A stretch of 64,000 nt of DNA, from NCBI RefSeq assembly GCF_003344925.1, contig NZ_CP031188.1:1114501-1178500 (forward strand). Reading direction: 5' to 3'. The DNA is from Flavobacterium arcticum (GTDB lineage Bacteria; Bacteroidota; Bacteroidia; Flavobacteriales; Flavobacteriaceae). The translations under genes were made by a program, and so were the position numbers. Position 1 is the stretch's first letter, and each line of letters begins with the position of its first letter. Below the pieces are notes generated by a model, which ran no database searches, was not told where the DNA came from, and saw only the letters and a list, made by a program, of their open reading frames with translations. This document shows, piece by piece, positions 24,842 to 33,514 of the stretch.

Positions 24842-27124
24842 CTATTCATTAGTTATACTCGCTCTGTAGAGCCTTAGCTCGCCCCAAGAAAATTGATCTC
24901 CGCTTTTTTGTTTTACTTCGGTTAAGGATTGCCCGTCAAAATCAGTAAATGCCGTTTTAAGAGCTTCTATTTTATCTTTTGGTAATACATCGGTTACTTG
25001 TACTTTTCCTTTTTGTATCAATCCCGCAAAATGACTTTGTATTGTAGTTTCGGTGAGCTTACGTTTGGTGGCAATTTCGGAAATCGACATTTTTTGCTGC
25101 CATAGCTCAAAGGTTTCTTCGAGGGTCGATTTTTTAGGCTCTTTGCTCTTTTTCTTTTTAGGCGCATAACTAGCTGAGTAATCTTCTTCGTAGTCATCGT
25201 CTAAGAAGGTAGGCGCAGCAGGCATTTTTTTGCGAATAGTAGCCAGCTTGTCTTTTTTATACGACTGTATTTCGGGAGATGTAAGGTTATCGCGGTTTAT
25301 TTCTACCCCTGCTACTACGGCTTGCATTAGCAATTTTGCTTTCATCAGTTGCAGTACGGCATTGGTTTGTAGTTCCTCTAGCTCGGTAAGTTCTTCATAA
25401 AAACCCTTGGCTTTTCGCTGTCGCTTTATTTCTTCCATTTTTGCCAATATCTCACCCGTTAATCCATCCATTACAGAGAAAAAGTAATTGTAGGCTGCCA
25501 CTACCCTTTCTTTTACAAAAGTCATATCGGTGTCGGGCTTATAAAACAAACTATTAAGCTGATTGATAAACTTACCCGCAGGGTCTAACAATTTGTGTAT
25601 TTTGTCTTCTTGTTGCTGCGCCCACTGTCTGTATTTGCTTTTCAGAGCTTTATCGCCTTCTTGCAGATAGCTCATTTTGTGTTTTTGCCATTGGGTAGCT
25701 AGGTCTTTCCATTCGAAACTGTTTATCAGGAAATTGCCTATAAATACTTTGGTTTCTTGTTGTAATGAGGCTTCAAGGTCATCTGTCTTAGCTTTTTCGG
25801 CAGCATATTGCATTACATCGGCATCATTAAGAATACCGTTCATTTGCATCGGAGAAAGCAAAACAAGCCCTTCTAACGAACGTAAACGTGATAAAGCAAC
25901 GTATGCCTGACCTGGCATAAAAACACGCGATACATCGAGTACCGCTTTATCAAATGTTAACCCTTGACTTTTATGCACCGTTATTGCCCAAGCCAGCTTT
26001 AACGGGTACTGTACAAATGTGCCTAATATTTCTTCTTTTATTTCTTTGGTTTGTTCATCTACGTAGTAACGGATGTTTTGCCATTCATATTTTTCGGCTT
26101 CAATGGTAAGGTCTTCTTCAGGGAAATGTACCATGATTTCACCTTCTGATAATGATTCGATTACCCCTATTTTTCCGTTAAAATAATTCTTCTCTGGCGA
26201 TGGGTCGTTTTTAACGAACATTACCTGTGCGCCAATTTTCAGCTTTAGCTCTTCCTCTACAGGGTATATCTTTTCGGGAAAATCATCTACAATTTCAGGT
26301 AGGTAGGTATGCGCTTTGCCTTTAAGGTCTTTAAGCGCATTAGCATTCATGGTGTCTGCCTTAGCGTTGTGGGTGGTTAGGGTAATATAACCAGGGTTAT
26401 TTTTAATATCAAAATCAGGTTTTACAAACTGATTTAATACTTGCAAATCATCATTAGTAATAATATTATTTCTCAGGTTATTGAGTACGCTTATAAATTG
26501 TTCATCCGTTTGGCGGTATATTTTATCTAACTCAATATACAAAGGCGGGTTTTGCTGTACTACGTGCGAATGAAAGAAAAACTTACCTCTGTAAAACTGG
26601 CGTAGTACCTCCCACTCCTCATTGCGTACAACGGGCGGAAGTTGTAATAAATCGCCAATGTACAACACTTGCACACCACCAAAAGGCATATCTTTTTTGC
26701 GTACACTCCTGAGCATAAAATCTATAGCATCTAATAAATCGGCACGAAGCATACTAACTTCATCTATAACAAGCAGTTGTAAGTTCCTGAGTACTGTTTG
26801 CTTGTCTGCTCGCATTTTAAAATGCCTGCGTAAGGTATCTTTAGTTTCAAATTTTACCCTATCAGAAAATTGTGGCGGATGGTTAAACTCTGGTATAAAA
26901 CCCGCAAAGGGCAACTGAAACATAGAGTGTATGGTAACGCCACCTGCATTTAGTGCTGCAATACCCGTGGGTGCTACTACTACTACATTTTTATGCGTGG
27001 TCTTGATAATCTCTTTTAACAGCGTGGTTTTACCCGTGCCCGCCTTACCTGTAAGAAATATAGACTTGTTCGTTTGGTTGATAAAACGAAGGGCATATTG
27101 GGCTGTAGTAGAGAGGGATTGCAT
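24842..27124 (-). CDS. PIF1/RecD-like DNA helicase with C-terminal helix-turn-helix
   Basis: A 760-residue superfamily 1 helicase. Walker A is LTGKAGTGKTTLLKEI near residue 25, Walker B is LLVIDEVSMLRADLL, and the later SF1 motifs include the UvrD_C_2-type AWAITVHKSQGLTFDKAVLD with VALSRLRSLEGLVLLSP. A Lys/Glu-rich linker and a C-terminal helix-turn-helix of HTH_40 type (LWQQKMSISEIATKRKL) follow. Such proteins are common in Bacteroidota and annotated as helix-turn-helix AAA proteins. Likely roles are replication fork or recombination work. It is a monocistronic minus-strand gene. Confidence 0.9.
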   Translation of the reverse strand: MQSLSTTAQYALRFINQTNKSIFLTGKAGTGKTTLLKEIIKTTHKNVVVVAPTGIAALNAGGVTIHSMFQLPFAGFIPEFNHPPQFSDRVKFETKDTLRRHFKMRADKQTVLRNLQLLVIDEVSMLRADLLDAIDFMLRSVRKKDMPFGGVQVLYIGDLLQLPPVVRNEEWEVLRQFYRGKFFFHSHVVQQNPPLYIELDKIYRQTDEQFISVLNNLRNNIITNDDLQVLNQFVKPDFDIKNNPGYITLTTHNAKADTMNANALKDLKGKAHTYLPEIVDDFPEKIYPVEEELKLKIGAQVMFVKNDPSPEKNYFNGKIGVIESLSEGEIMVHFPEEDLTIEAEKYEWQNIRYYVDEQTKEIKEEILGTFVQYPLKLAWAITVHKSQGLTFDKAVLDVSRVFMPGQAYVALSRLRSLEGLVLLSPMQMNGILNDADVMQYAAEKAKTDDLEASLQQETKVFIGNFLINSFEWKDLATQWQKHKMSYLQEGDKALKSKYRQWAQQQEDKIHKLLDPAGKFINQLNSLFYKPDTDMTFVKERVVAAYNYFFSVMDGLTGEILAKMEEIKRQRKAKGFYEELTELEELQTNAVLQLMKAKLLMQAVVAGVEINRDNLTSPEIQSYKKDKLATIRKKMPAAPTFLDDDYEEDYSASYAPKKKKSKEPKKSTLEETFELWQQKMSISEIATKRKLTETTIQSHFAGLIQKGKVQVTDVLPKDKIEALKTAFTDFDGQSLTEVKQKSGDQFSWGELRLYRASITNE

Positions 27125-27203
27125 AGGCGTATAATAAAGCCGAAAAATAAGGATTTTTCGGCGTTAGTACATAAAAAAACTATAATAATCCCTAACTACA
27201 CCA

Positions 27204-27830
27204 TCACCCTAGAGGCGTAGTTGATAATTGTTGTTTAAAGGCATTGATTAAGTGTTTGGTATAGGTTTCTTTATACTCATCTACCATTTGTTGGGTTACA
27301 TTTTTTTCTAAGTCATGAAAATGTATACCGTCTATCTTTTCTAACGACATAAACTGATTCATCTTATGAAAACCAAATAATACCCCGTCATCTACACTTT
27401 TTTGGTCAAAAAATTCATCTGGGAGGGTAAATGCTGTTTCGGGAGCATTCCATGTAGTTGTTACCATATATTTCCTGCCTTGCATGCTACCACCAGTACC
27501 ATAATTAATATCGGGATTATGACTTTTACGTCCGTCGCTATAATAAAGTCCTTTTTTATGCCCTGCGGTAAAAACGATGTCTATATATGCTTTTAGCTTA
27601 TGCGGCATAGAAAACCACCAGACAGGGAAGTGATAAATAATAACATCTGCCCAAACGTATTTTTGTACCTCTTCATCAGGGTTATACTCCTCATTAATAT
27701 CGGTTACTTTAAGTTCAAAGCCATTTTCTTGTGTAAAAAAGGCTTTATCTAGCTCTGTAAGTGTTGCATTAAACTTACCACCTGAGTGACCAAAGTGCTG
27801 TCCTCCGTTAATTACAAATATTTTTGTCAT
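27204..27830 (-). CDS. NAD(P)H-dependent oxidoreductase, MdaB-like flavodoxin fold
   Basis: A 208-residue cytoplasmic flavoprotein resembling MdaB (modulator of drug activity B), a quinone reductase. Visible features are the N-terminal FMN/FAD-binding start KIFVINGGQHFGHSGGKFN, the core ADVIIYHFPVWWFSMPHKLK followed by YIDIVFTAG, and YMVTTTWNAPETAF. It is divergent from a LysR regulator 96 bp away, the classical arrangement in which the regulator controls the reductase, here presumably in response to quinones or electrophiles. Confidence 0.9.
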   Translation of the reverse strand: MTKIFVINGGQHFGHSGGKFNATLTELDKAFFTQENGFELKVTDINEEYNPDEEVQKYVWADVIIYHFPVWWFSMPHKLKAYIDIVFTAGHKKGLYYSDGRKSHNPDINYGTGGSMQGRKYMVTTTWNAPETAFTLPDEFFDQKSVDDGVLFGFHKMNQFMSLEKIDGIHFHDLEKNVTQQMVDEYKETYTKHLINAFKQQLSTTPLG

Positions 27831-27895
27831 ATTTCTTTTACTTTACTAATTACAGGGACAAAATTAGAACACATCAATCACTAATAAAAATAATG

Positions 27896-27903
27896 TAACT
27901 TTG
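27896..27903 (+). promoter_or_regulatory. promoter -7 element for the LysR gene
   Basis: TAACTTTG matches TAnnTTTG, 23 bp upstream of the lysR-type ATG, within the 96-bp divergent spacer that should also hold the regulator's binding site. Confidence 0.6.
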
Positions 27904-27926
27904 CATAAAGTATAATAATAATTATA

Positions 27927-28841
27927 ATGAAAGCTAATCTTGAATGGTTCAGAACTTTTAGAGCGATATATGAAACAGGCACAATGAGCGGTGCAGCAAA
28001 ACAGTTATATGTTTCGCAACCTGGTATAGGATTGCATTTAAATGCTTTAGAAGCCTATACGGGTTTTCCGTTATTTGAACGTACAGCACGCAAAATGCTA
28101 CCTACCGAAAAAGGTAAACTCCTTTACCAACAAATGATAAACTCATTGCTATGTATGGAGGATATTGAAAGTAGGTTTCAGCGCAAGTCAGGTAACGACA
28201 GGGCTACTGTAAATGTTGGTATGTGTGTAGAAACTTTTCAGCAAGCGCTAGAAAAACATATCCCCGATTTAGGTTTTAATCTAATTATGCAATTTGGTAG
28301 TACTAACGAGTTAATTCAAGCGCTAGAGCATGGCTCTGCCGATTTAATATTAACTACCTCTACTACAGCAGTAAATAATTTAGTCTATACTCCTTTTGCA
28401 GCCGAACGGTTTATAGTTGTGGCAGGAAACAGTACCGATATATCGGAATTTGAACGTTTAAATAAAAATAATAAAGACGAGGTTAAAGACTGGCTAAAAT
28501 CGCAGTTGTGGTACAGTACCGCTGCCGATATGGATGTTTTAAACTTATTTTGGGAGAATAATTTTGGCGAACGCCCAAATTTTTTACCTAACTACATTGT
28601 GCCCAATAAGTTTTCTATAATTAGGTGTTTATCTAAAGGCAGAGGTATTGCTGTTTTACCCTATTTTTTGTGTAAAGAAGCAATGGACAACCAAAATGTA
28701 TTTAAAATATGGGAAGGTTATAAACCTCTTGAAAACACGCTATATTTTGGCAAACGAAAACAATCTATACTTATGGATGAAATAAAGTGTATAGAAGATA
28801 TTTTGTTCAGTGAATTTCAGGATAATACTACTTCTAAATAA
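27927..28841 (+). CDS. LysR family transcriptional regulator
   Basis: A 304-residue regulator. The N-terminal winged helix-turn-helix is clear: WFRTFRAIYETGTMSGAAKQ, LYVSQPGIGLHLNALEAYTG and FPLFERTARKMLPTEKG. The C-terminal effector-binding domain spans about residues 90-295 (for example FGSTNELIQALEHGSADLIL). It sits back to back with an MdaB-like NAD(P)H oxidoreductase, its likely target. Inducer unknown. Confidence 0.93.
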   Translation: MKANLEWFRTFRAIYETGTMSGAAKQLYVSQPGIGLHLNALEAYTGFPLFERTARKMLPTEKGKLLYQQMINSLLCMEDIESRFQRKSGNDRATVNVGMCVETFQQALEKHIPDLGFNLIMQFGSTNELIQALEHGSADLILTTSTTAVNNLVYTPFAAERFIVVAGNSTDISEFERLNKNNKDEVKDWLKSQLWYSTAADMDVLNLFWENNFGERPNFLPNYIVPNKFSIIRCLSKGRGIAVLPYFLCKEAMDNQNVFKIWEGYKPLENTLYFGKRKQSILMDEIKCIEDILFSEFQDNTTSK

Positions 28842-28849
28842 TCATTAAA

Positions 28850-28881
28850 AAAGCGTTATATACCAAGGTATATAACGCTTT
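28850..28881. terminator. bidirectional terminator between lysR-type gene and ompH-type gene
   Basis: A perfect 15-bp inverted repeat (28850-28864 and 28867-28881) flanked by A- and T-rich sequence lies between the convergent genes ending at 28841 and 28904. Confidence 0.85.
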
Positions 28882-28903
28882 ACACTAGTTATAAAACTGT
28901 ATA

Positions 28904-29491
28904 TTATTTTGCTGCTGTGGTGTCTTCTTCTTTAGCTTCAGGAGTTTCGGTTGTAGTAGCCTCTCCTTTATAGTTTTTGTTAAGGTCTTTAAGTATAACA
29001 TCTGTTATCTCATACTCTTCTTTACCATATAGTATGCTTGCAGCATCGCCTGTACCGTATATATAATCGTAACCCTCTTTTTTACCGTACTCTTTGATAT
29101 GTCTTTTCATTTGCGAAAGTATGGTATCTCTTTTTACACCAAATTCTTCCTGAAGTTGCATCATCATAGTTTCTTGCTTAATGCCAAGATCTCTTTGTCT
29201 TTTTTGTAGTTCTTGGTATTTTAACTCAGCCCACTGTCTTCCTTTAGACTGCATTTCATTCTGAAAACTCGCTGCATCAAGCTCTAGTTTACGTGCTTCT
29301 TCTTGAAGCTCGCGTTCCATCTCTTCTTTCTTTACTTTTCCTTTCGATTCCCAATCTTTTAACTCTTCATAATTCTCCATCAATTCGACAGTATCGATAT
29401 AAGCTGTTTTTAAACCAGCAGATGATGATGTTCCTTTATCACAAGAAATCATGGCAAGGGCAGCACCCAATAGTATAAGCGATTTTTTCAT
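28904..29491 (-). CDS. OmpH/Skp family periplasmic chaperone, lipoprotein form
   Basis: A 195-residue protein with a lipoprotein signal (LILLGAALAMISCDKG, Cys near residue 17) and the OmpH plan: a short strand TAYIDTVELMENYEELKDW, a long coiled coil of about 90 residues rich in Glu, Gln and Lys, and the terminal strands GYDYIYGTGDAASILYGKE and YEITDVILKDLNKNY. Skp holds unfolded outer-membrane proteins in the periplasm; the lipid anchor found here differs from soluble Skp. A threonine/glutamate-rich tail ends the protein. It has its own promoter (-7 TACTTTTG at 29522-29529 on the minus strand). Confidence 0.88.
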   Translation of the reverse strand: MKKSLILLGAALAMISCDKGTSSSAGLKTAYIDTVELMENYEELKDWESKGKVKKEEMERELQEEARKLELDAASFQNEMQSKGRQWAELKYQELQKRQRDLGIKQETMMMQLQEEFGVKRDTILSQMKRHIKEYGKKEGYDYIYGTGDAASILYGKEEYEITDVILKDLNKNYKGEATTTETPEAKEEDTTAAK

Positions 29492-29521
29492 TTTATGAAT
29501 TTAGTTATTTAAAAATTTCGA

Positions 29522-29529
29522 CAAAAGTA
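29522..29529 (-). promoter_or_regulatory. promoter -7 element for the OmpH-like gene
   Basis: On the minus strand TACTTTTG matches TAnnTTTG, 30 bp upstream of the ATG. Confidence 0.55.
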
Positions 29530-29640
29530 ATAATTACTTCTTAATGTACAACACAACTGTTTTTATAGACTGTTTATTGTGTTTTTATCACTATAAAGGT
29601 TAACTATAGTTTTTAAATTAGCTATAACTATAATTAATAA

Positions 29641-29733
29641 AAAGCGACTTGTTTATCTTTATGCTGCTTTGCTTTTGAATCAGCAGCTATGGTAATTACT
29701 ATTATCAACTATAAAAGTAGCTTAAATCGCTTT
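29641..29733 (-). terminator. nested stem-loop, possible terminator of the mnmG operon
   Basis: AAAGCGA (29641-29647) pairs with TCGCTTT (29727-29733), enclosing a second stem GCTGCT/AGCAGC (29663-29668, 29682-29687). On the minus strand it starts 11 bp after the methyltransferase stop and ends in TTTTTATT. The outer loop is long for a terminator, so another structured RNA role is possible. Confidence 0.35.
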
Positions 29734-29743
29734 ATTTCGTGTT

Positions 29744-30592
29744 TTAGGTGTTTTTAATGATATAAATATGGGACGAATACTCAAAATTGCGTCTTGCTTT
29801 AGTATTTGACTTTAACCCGACCCAAAACCCTTTTACAAAATTCATTTTGCCGTTTTTATATTTCTCTGAAAGCAGACTTACATAAAAACTATCAAAAAGC
29901 ATGGGTACTATTTTTACAACATCCATGCCTTGCGCCCCAAAAAGTTGTTGCATGGCTGTTTTACTAAAATGCCATAAATGCCTTGGTACATCATAAGCTG
30001 CCCAATAAGCACCATAATATTTGGCATCGTATGATTTAAAGTTTGGTACAGCCACCACAATAACACCATCGGGTTTTATTATACGTTTTAGTTCTGAGAT
30101 TTGCTTTTCTACATCTGGTACATGTTCTAATACATGCCATAGGGTTACCGCATCAAACGAATGGTCTTGAATATCGACAAGACTATCTGCAAATGATACT
30201 CCTTTTGATTGTGCAATACCTTTTGCCTTTTCGCTTGGCTCTATACCTGTAATGCTCCACCCATGGTTTTTTGCCATTACTAAAAAATCGCCTGTACCTG
30301 CACCTATATCCAGCAACTTCCCTTTTTTAGGCTTAAAGCTTTGCAATAACTTTATCTTGTCGTGAAGTGCTTTTTGCTTTATGGTATGATACAGTTTTTC
30401 AAAAAATGAACGTTTACCATCGGTATGCGAAATGTAATCGTCACTTTCATAATAGCGCCCTAAATTTTCGGCACTAGGTTGCGGATGCGTTTTTAAAAGC
30501 TGTAACTCTTCATTAAGTAATAACTCAAATTCCTCTCCCGAAACGGAGTGGTCTTTTACAGTAAGATGATTTGTGGCGTTAGTAAAATCCAT
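29744..30592 (-). CDS. class I SAM-dependent methyltransferase
   Basis: A 282-residue methyltransferase of the Methyltransf_23 kind. The SAM-binding motif I is GKLLDIGAGTGDFLVMAKNH at about residue 90, and the post-motif acidic region VTLWHVLEHVPDVEKQISEL follows, then GVIVVAVPNFKSYDAKYYG with WAAYDVPRHLWHFS, a signature of methyltransferases encoded near polysaccharide or lipid genes. The target molecule is unknown. It is the last gene of the operon ybeY-mnmG-lipoprotein-methyltransferase; its ATG directly follows the preceding stop. Confidence 0.9.
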   Translation of the reverse strand: MDFTNATNHLTVKDHSVSGEEFELLLNEELQLLKTHPQPSAENLGRYYESDDYISHTDGKRSFFEKLYHTIKQKALHDKIKLLQSFKPKKGKLLDIGAGTGDFLVMAKNHGWSITGIEPSEKAKGIAQSKGVSFADSLVDIQDHSFDAVTLWHVLEHVPDVEKQISELKRIIKPDGVIVVAVPNFKSYDAKYYGAYWAAYDVPRHLWHFSKTAMQQLFGAQGMDVVKIVPMLFDSFYVSLLSEKYKNGKMNFVKGFWVGLKSNTKARRNFEYSSHIYIIKNT

Positions 30593-31114
30593 TTAGTTAT
30601 TCAGGTATTCGTCTTTTAATTGTTTTAAATGCTTTATGGCAATGCTTCGAAATAACGAATTTTCGCCAAGGCAATCTTCATTCGAGGCATCGGTCATAGA
30701 CAGCGCTATAAATTTTGCTTTAGATCCTACAATGTTTACTTCTGTTTCTACATTAGTCACCATAAACTCTGATATATCAAAATACTTCTCTATATCTGAA
30801 TTTTCATATACAAATACTTTATATCTATTGCCATTTATAGTTACCCAGTAATTTACATCATGGTAACTGCCCACATTATATTTATCGGCTACAAACTGCT
30901 GAAAAGGAATTTTTCTCGGGTTGTTCTCGAACATAAAAGCCGTTAACCCCTTCTCTTTTCCTAAAATTTCTATTCCGTTTTCTAATAAAATATAATCGTT
31001 GATCTCTACTGTATGCCTTGGCGTAATACACGATACTGCAAACATAGTTATACAAAACAGAAAAAACCCTCTTCTAAAAAGGGTTTTTATCTTGTGTTCC
31101 ACGTGAAACATCAT
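30593..31114 (-). CDS. hypothetical lipoprotein beginning within a parS-like site
   Basis: A 173-residue protein of unknown family. The signal is GFFLFCITMFAVSCITP with lipobox Cys near residue 29. The mature part includes ENGIEILGKEKGLTAFMFEN and YWVTINGNRYKVFVYENSDI; no motif is recognised. Its ATG overlaps the mnmG stop as ATGA, indicating translational coupling. The first codons encode MMFHVEHK, and the FHVEH part is the translation of a 16-bp parS-like site (31095-31110), so the coding start and the site share the same DNA. A start at the second Met is equally possible. Confidence 0.75.
   Translation of the reverse strand: MMFHVEHKIKTLFRRGFFLFCITMFAVSCITPRHTVEINDYILLENGIEILGKEKGLTAFMFENNPRKIPFQQFVADKYNVGSYHDVNYWVTINGNRYKVFVYENSDIEKYFDISEFMVTNVETEVNIVGSKAKFIALSMTDASNEDCLGENSLFRSIAIKHLKQLKDEYLNN
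31095..31110. promoter_or_regulatory. parS-like site 1 (TGTTCCACGTGAAACA)
   Basis: All 16 positions match the parS consensus TGTTNCACGTGAAACA known from Bacillus subtilis. It lies within the first codons of the lipoprotein gene after mnmG. Confidence 0.8.
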
Positions 31115-32982
31115 CGTCCCATGTGTATTAAAAGCACCGAAACATCGCTTGGCGATACACCGCTAATGCGTGATGCCTGCGATATGGTTACGGGGCGAAT
31201 CTTCTTCAATTTTTCGCGAGCTTCCATAGAAATTGATTTTATTTTATCGAAATCAAAGTTCTCAGGAATTTTCACATCCTCTAAACGGTTTAGTTTATCG
31301 GCATTGTTTTTCTCTTTATCAATATAGCCCGAATACTTAACCTGTACTTCTGCTTGCTCTATTACTTCTCTATCTAAACCTTTTTCGGCTACATATTGCT
31401 TTACTTTATCAAACTTCAAGATGTCCTCCAAGTCAATTTGCGGACGCGAAAAGACTTTAAACATTTTATCTGACTGTGTCATTAATGAAGAACCTTTCTC
31501 TTCGAGAATCGGGTTAGCTTCATCTTTAGTAACGCTAGTTTCTTTAAAGAATGTTACAAAAGCATCACTTTCGTCACGCTTCTTTTCCATTCTAATCAAT
31601 CTATTTTCTTTTGCCAAACCTATTTCGTATGATAACTGCGTAAGCCTAAAATCAGCATTATCTTGTCGTAATAATGTTCTATACTCTGCGCGTGAAGTAA
31701 ACATACGGTAAGGCTCTTCTGTACCCTTAGTAATAAGGTCGTCTATTAACACCCCTATGTAAGCTTCATTACGTTTTAATATAAAAGGCGCTTTTTCGTT
31801 TACTTTTAGGTGGGCATTTATACCCGCCATTAAGCCTTGCGATGCAGCCTCTTCATAACCTGTAGTACCGTTTATTTGTCCTGCAAAGTATAATCCTTCT
31901 ACCAGCTTCGTTTCTAGCGTGTGCTTTAATTGTGTTGGTGGGAAATAATCATACTCAATAGCATATCCTGGACGGAAGAATTTTACATTCTCAAATCCTG
32001 CTACAGAACGCATGGCTTTAAATTGTACATCTTCGGGTAAAGATGTAGAGAAGCCATTTACATATACCTCTACAGTATTCCAACCCTCTGGTTCTACAAA
32101 AAGCTGATGTCTGTCTTTATCGGCAAAGCGGTTTATTTTATCTTCGATAGATGGACAATATCGTGGCCCAAGGCTTTTAATTCGACCATTAAACATTGGC
32201 GAACGATCAAAACCTTCGCGCAAAACATCATGCACGGCTTCTGAAGTATAAGTCATGTGGCACGAACGCTGATGCGTTAATGGCTTTGTGATATCTAAAT
32301 AAGAGAATTTGTCTGGGTTTTCATCACCTGGCTGTTCTATCATTTTAGAGTAGTCTAACGAGCGCCCATCAACACGTGGTGGTGTACCTGTTTTCATTCT
32401 GCCCGATTCGAAACCTACTTTTACTAAATCCTCGGTAATACCAAATGAAGCTCCTTCTCCTGCTCTACCACCACCAAAATTTTTGTCACCAATATGTATC
32501 ATTCCGTTAAGAAAAGTACCATTGGTTAATACAACAGATTTGGCTTTTATGGTTAACCCTAAAGAGGTTTTTATACCGACTATTTTACCGTTTTCTATAA
32601 CTACGCCCGAAACCATCTCTTGATAAAAATCAAGATTTGGAGTCTGCTCTAACATCAATCGCCACTCTTCGGCAAAGCGCATTCTGTCACTCTGCACACG
32701 CGGACTCCACATAGCAGGTCCTTTCGATTTGTTTAGCATTCTAAACTGTATAGCGGTCTTATCTGAGACTATACCCGAGTATCCGCCTAAGGCATCTATT
32801 TCGCGCACTATTTGTCCCTTTGCAATACCACCCATAGCAGGGTTGCACGACATCTGGGCAATGTTTTGTAAACTCATAGTGACCAACAAGGTTTTAGAAC
32901 CCATATTGGCAGCAGCGGCAGCAGCCTCTGAACCAGCGTGCCCTCCTCCTACTACTATAACATCATATACATCCTGAAACAT
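31111..32982 (-). CDS. mnmG: tRNA uridine-5-carboxymethylaminomethyl(34) synthesis enzyme MnmG
   Basis: The 623-residue FAD enzyme (GidA) that, with MnmE, modifies the wobble uridine of certain tRNAs. The FAD-binding start is DVIVVGGGHAGSEAAAAAAN, followed by CNPAMGGIAKGQIVREIDAL, TGTPPRVDGR, the family signature LGPRYCPSIEDKI and EYDYFPPTQL. Length is normal. The C-terminal MnmE-interacting region ends in VTISQASRISGVSPSDVSVL. In many bacteria mnmG lies near the replication origin and near parS; here four parS-like sites flank it. Overlaps the downstream lipoprotein gene by 4 bp. Confidence 0.98.
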   Translation of the reverse strand: MFQDVYDVIVVGGGHAGSEAAAAAANMGSKTLLVTMSLQNIAQMSCNPAMGGIAKGQIVREIDALGGYSGIVSDKTAIQFRMLNKSKGPAMWSPRVQSDRMRFAEEWRLMLEQTPNLDFYQEMVSGVVIENGKIVGIKTSLGLTIKAKSVVLTNGTFLNGMIHIGDKNFGGGRAGEGASFGITEDLVKVGFESGRMKTGTPPRVDGRSLDYSKMIEQPGDENPDKFSYLDITKPLTHQRSCHMTYTSEAVHDVLREGFDRSPMFNGRIKSLGPRYCPSIEDKINRFADKDRHQLFVEPEGWNTVEVYVNGFSTSLPEDVQFKAMRSVAGFENVKFFRPGYAIEYDYFPPTQLKHTLETKLVEGLYFAGQINGTTGYEEAASQGLMAGINAHLKVNEKAPFILKRNEAYIGVLIDDLITKGTEEPYRMFTSRAEYRTLLRQDNADFRLTQLSYEIGLAKENRLIRMEKKRDESDAFVTFFKETSVTKDEANPILEEKGSSLMTQSDKMFKVFSRPQIDLEDILKFDKVKQYVAEKGLDREVIEQAEVQVKYSGYIDKEKNNADKLNRLEDVKIPENFDFDKIKSISMEAREKLKKIRPVTISQASRISGVSPSDVSVLLIHMGR

Positions 32983-33005
32983 TATATTCTCCTTCTTTAT
33001 TTAGT

Positions 33006-33021
33006 TGTTCCACGTGGAACG
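33006..33021. promoter_or_regulatory. parS-like site 2 (TGTTCCACGTGGAACG)
   Basis: Differs from the perfect palindrome TGTTCCACGTGGAACA at the last base only. It lies in the gap between ybeY and mnmG, 24 bp upstream of the mnmG start codon. Confidence 0.75.
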
Positions 33022-33052
33022 TGTTATCTGTATTCAATAAATTATTAACACG

Positions 33053-33068
33053 TGTTCCACGTGGAACA
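33053..33068. promoter_or_regulatory. parS-like site 3 (perfect palindrome)
   Basis: TGTTCCACGTGGAACA is a perfect 16-bp palindrome, and the symmetry extends to 22 bp (33050-33071). It lies in the same gap as site 2, 31 bp away. Confidence 0.8.
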
Positions 33069-33094
33069 CGTATTGGGCAAAGAATAAAAAAACA

Positions 33095-33514
33095 TTAAGG
33101 TTCCACGTGGAACAGTTTAATTTTTTCTTCTTCTTTACTTCGCATTAACGCTGCATCATCTTCTGATTTGTCTTTATAGCCACAGTAGTGCAACACACCG
33201 TGTGCCATAACGCGCTTTAATTCTTCTTCAAAAACAACGTTGTATTCTGTAGCATTTTCGCGTACACGCTCTACAGATATAAACACATCGCCACTAATTA
33301 AGTTACCCATAGTATAGTCGAAACTAATAATATCAGTAAGTGTATCGTGGTTAAGGAACTCAATATTTTTTTGCAACAAGTACTCATCATCACAAAATAT
33401 ATAGTTTACCTCGCCTGCTGTTTTATCTTCCGATTCGATTACGCGGGTAATCCAATCTTCATACTGTGATTCATTCTCCAACTCAAAGTTGGTTTCGTAA
33501 TTAAAACTAATCAT
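33095..33514 (-). CDS. ybeY: endoribonuclease YbeY
   Basis: The 139-residue zinc-dependent RNase for rRNA maturation and ribosome quality control. The family core is LNHDTLTDIISFDY and the metal site is MAHGVLHYCGYKDKSEDD. In the usual pattern HGxLHxxGYDH the third ligand is His; here the equivalent place carries Asp (GYKD), a variation I believe is common in Bacteroidota. The last codons (FHVEP) run through a parS-like site. The gene overlaps the end of the upstream DUF4175 gene by 8 bp, so expression is coupled. Confidence 0.93.
   Translation of the reverse strand: MISFNYETNFELENESQYEDWITRVIESEDKTAGEVNYIFCDDEYLLQKNIEFLNHDTLTDIISFDYTMGNLISGDVFISVERVRENATEYNVVFEEELKRVMAHGVLHYCGYKDKSEDDAALMRSKEEEKIKLFHVEP
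33099..33114. promoter_or_regulatory. parS-like site 4 (GGTTCCACGTGGAACA) in the end of ybeY
   Basis: Fifteen of 16 positions match the perfect palindrome; only the first base differs. It lies in the last codons of ybeY, read there as Phe-His-Val-Glu-Pro. Confidence 0.75.

Noticed and set aside
33042..33050. Single TTATTAACA word near parS-like site 3
   Set aside because: An isolated copy; another isolated copy is at 36822-36830 on the other strand. Without clustering these are expected by chance in AT-rich gaps.
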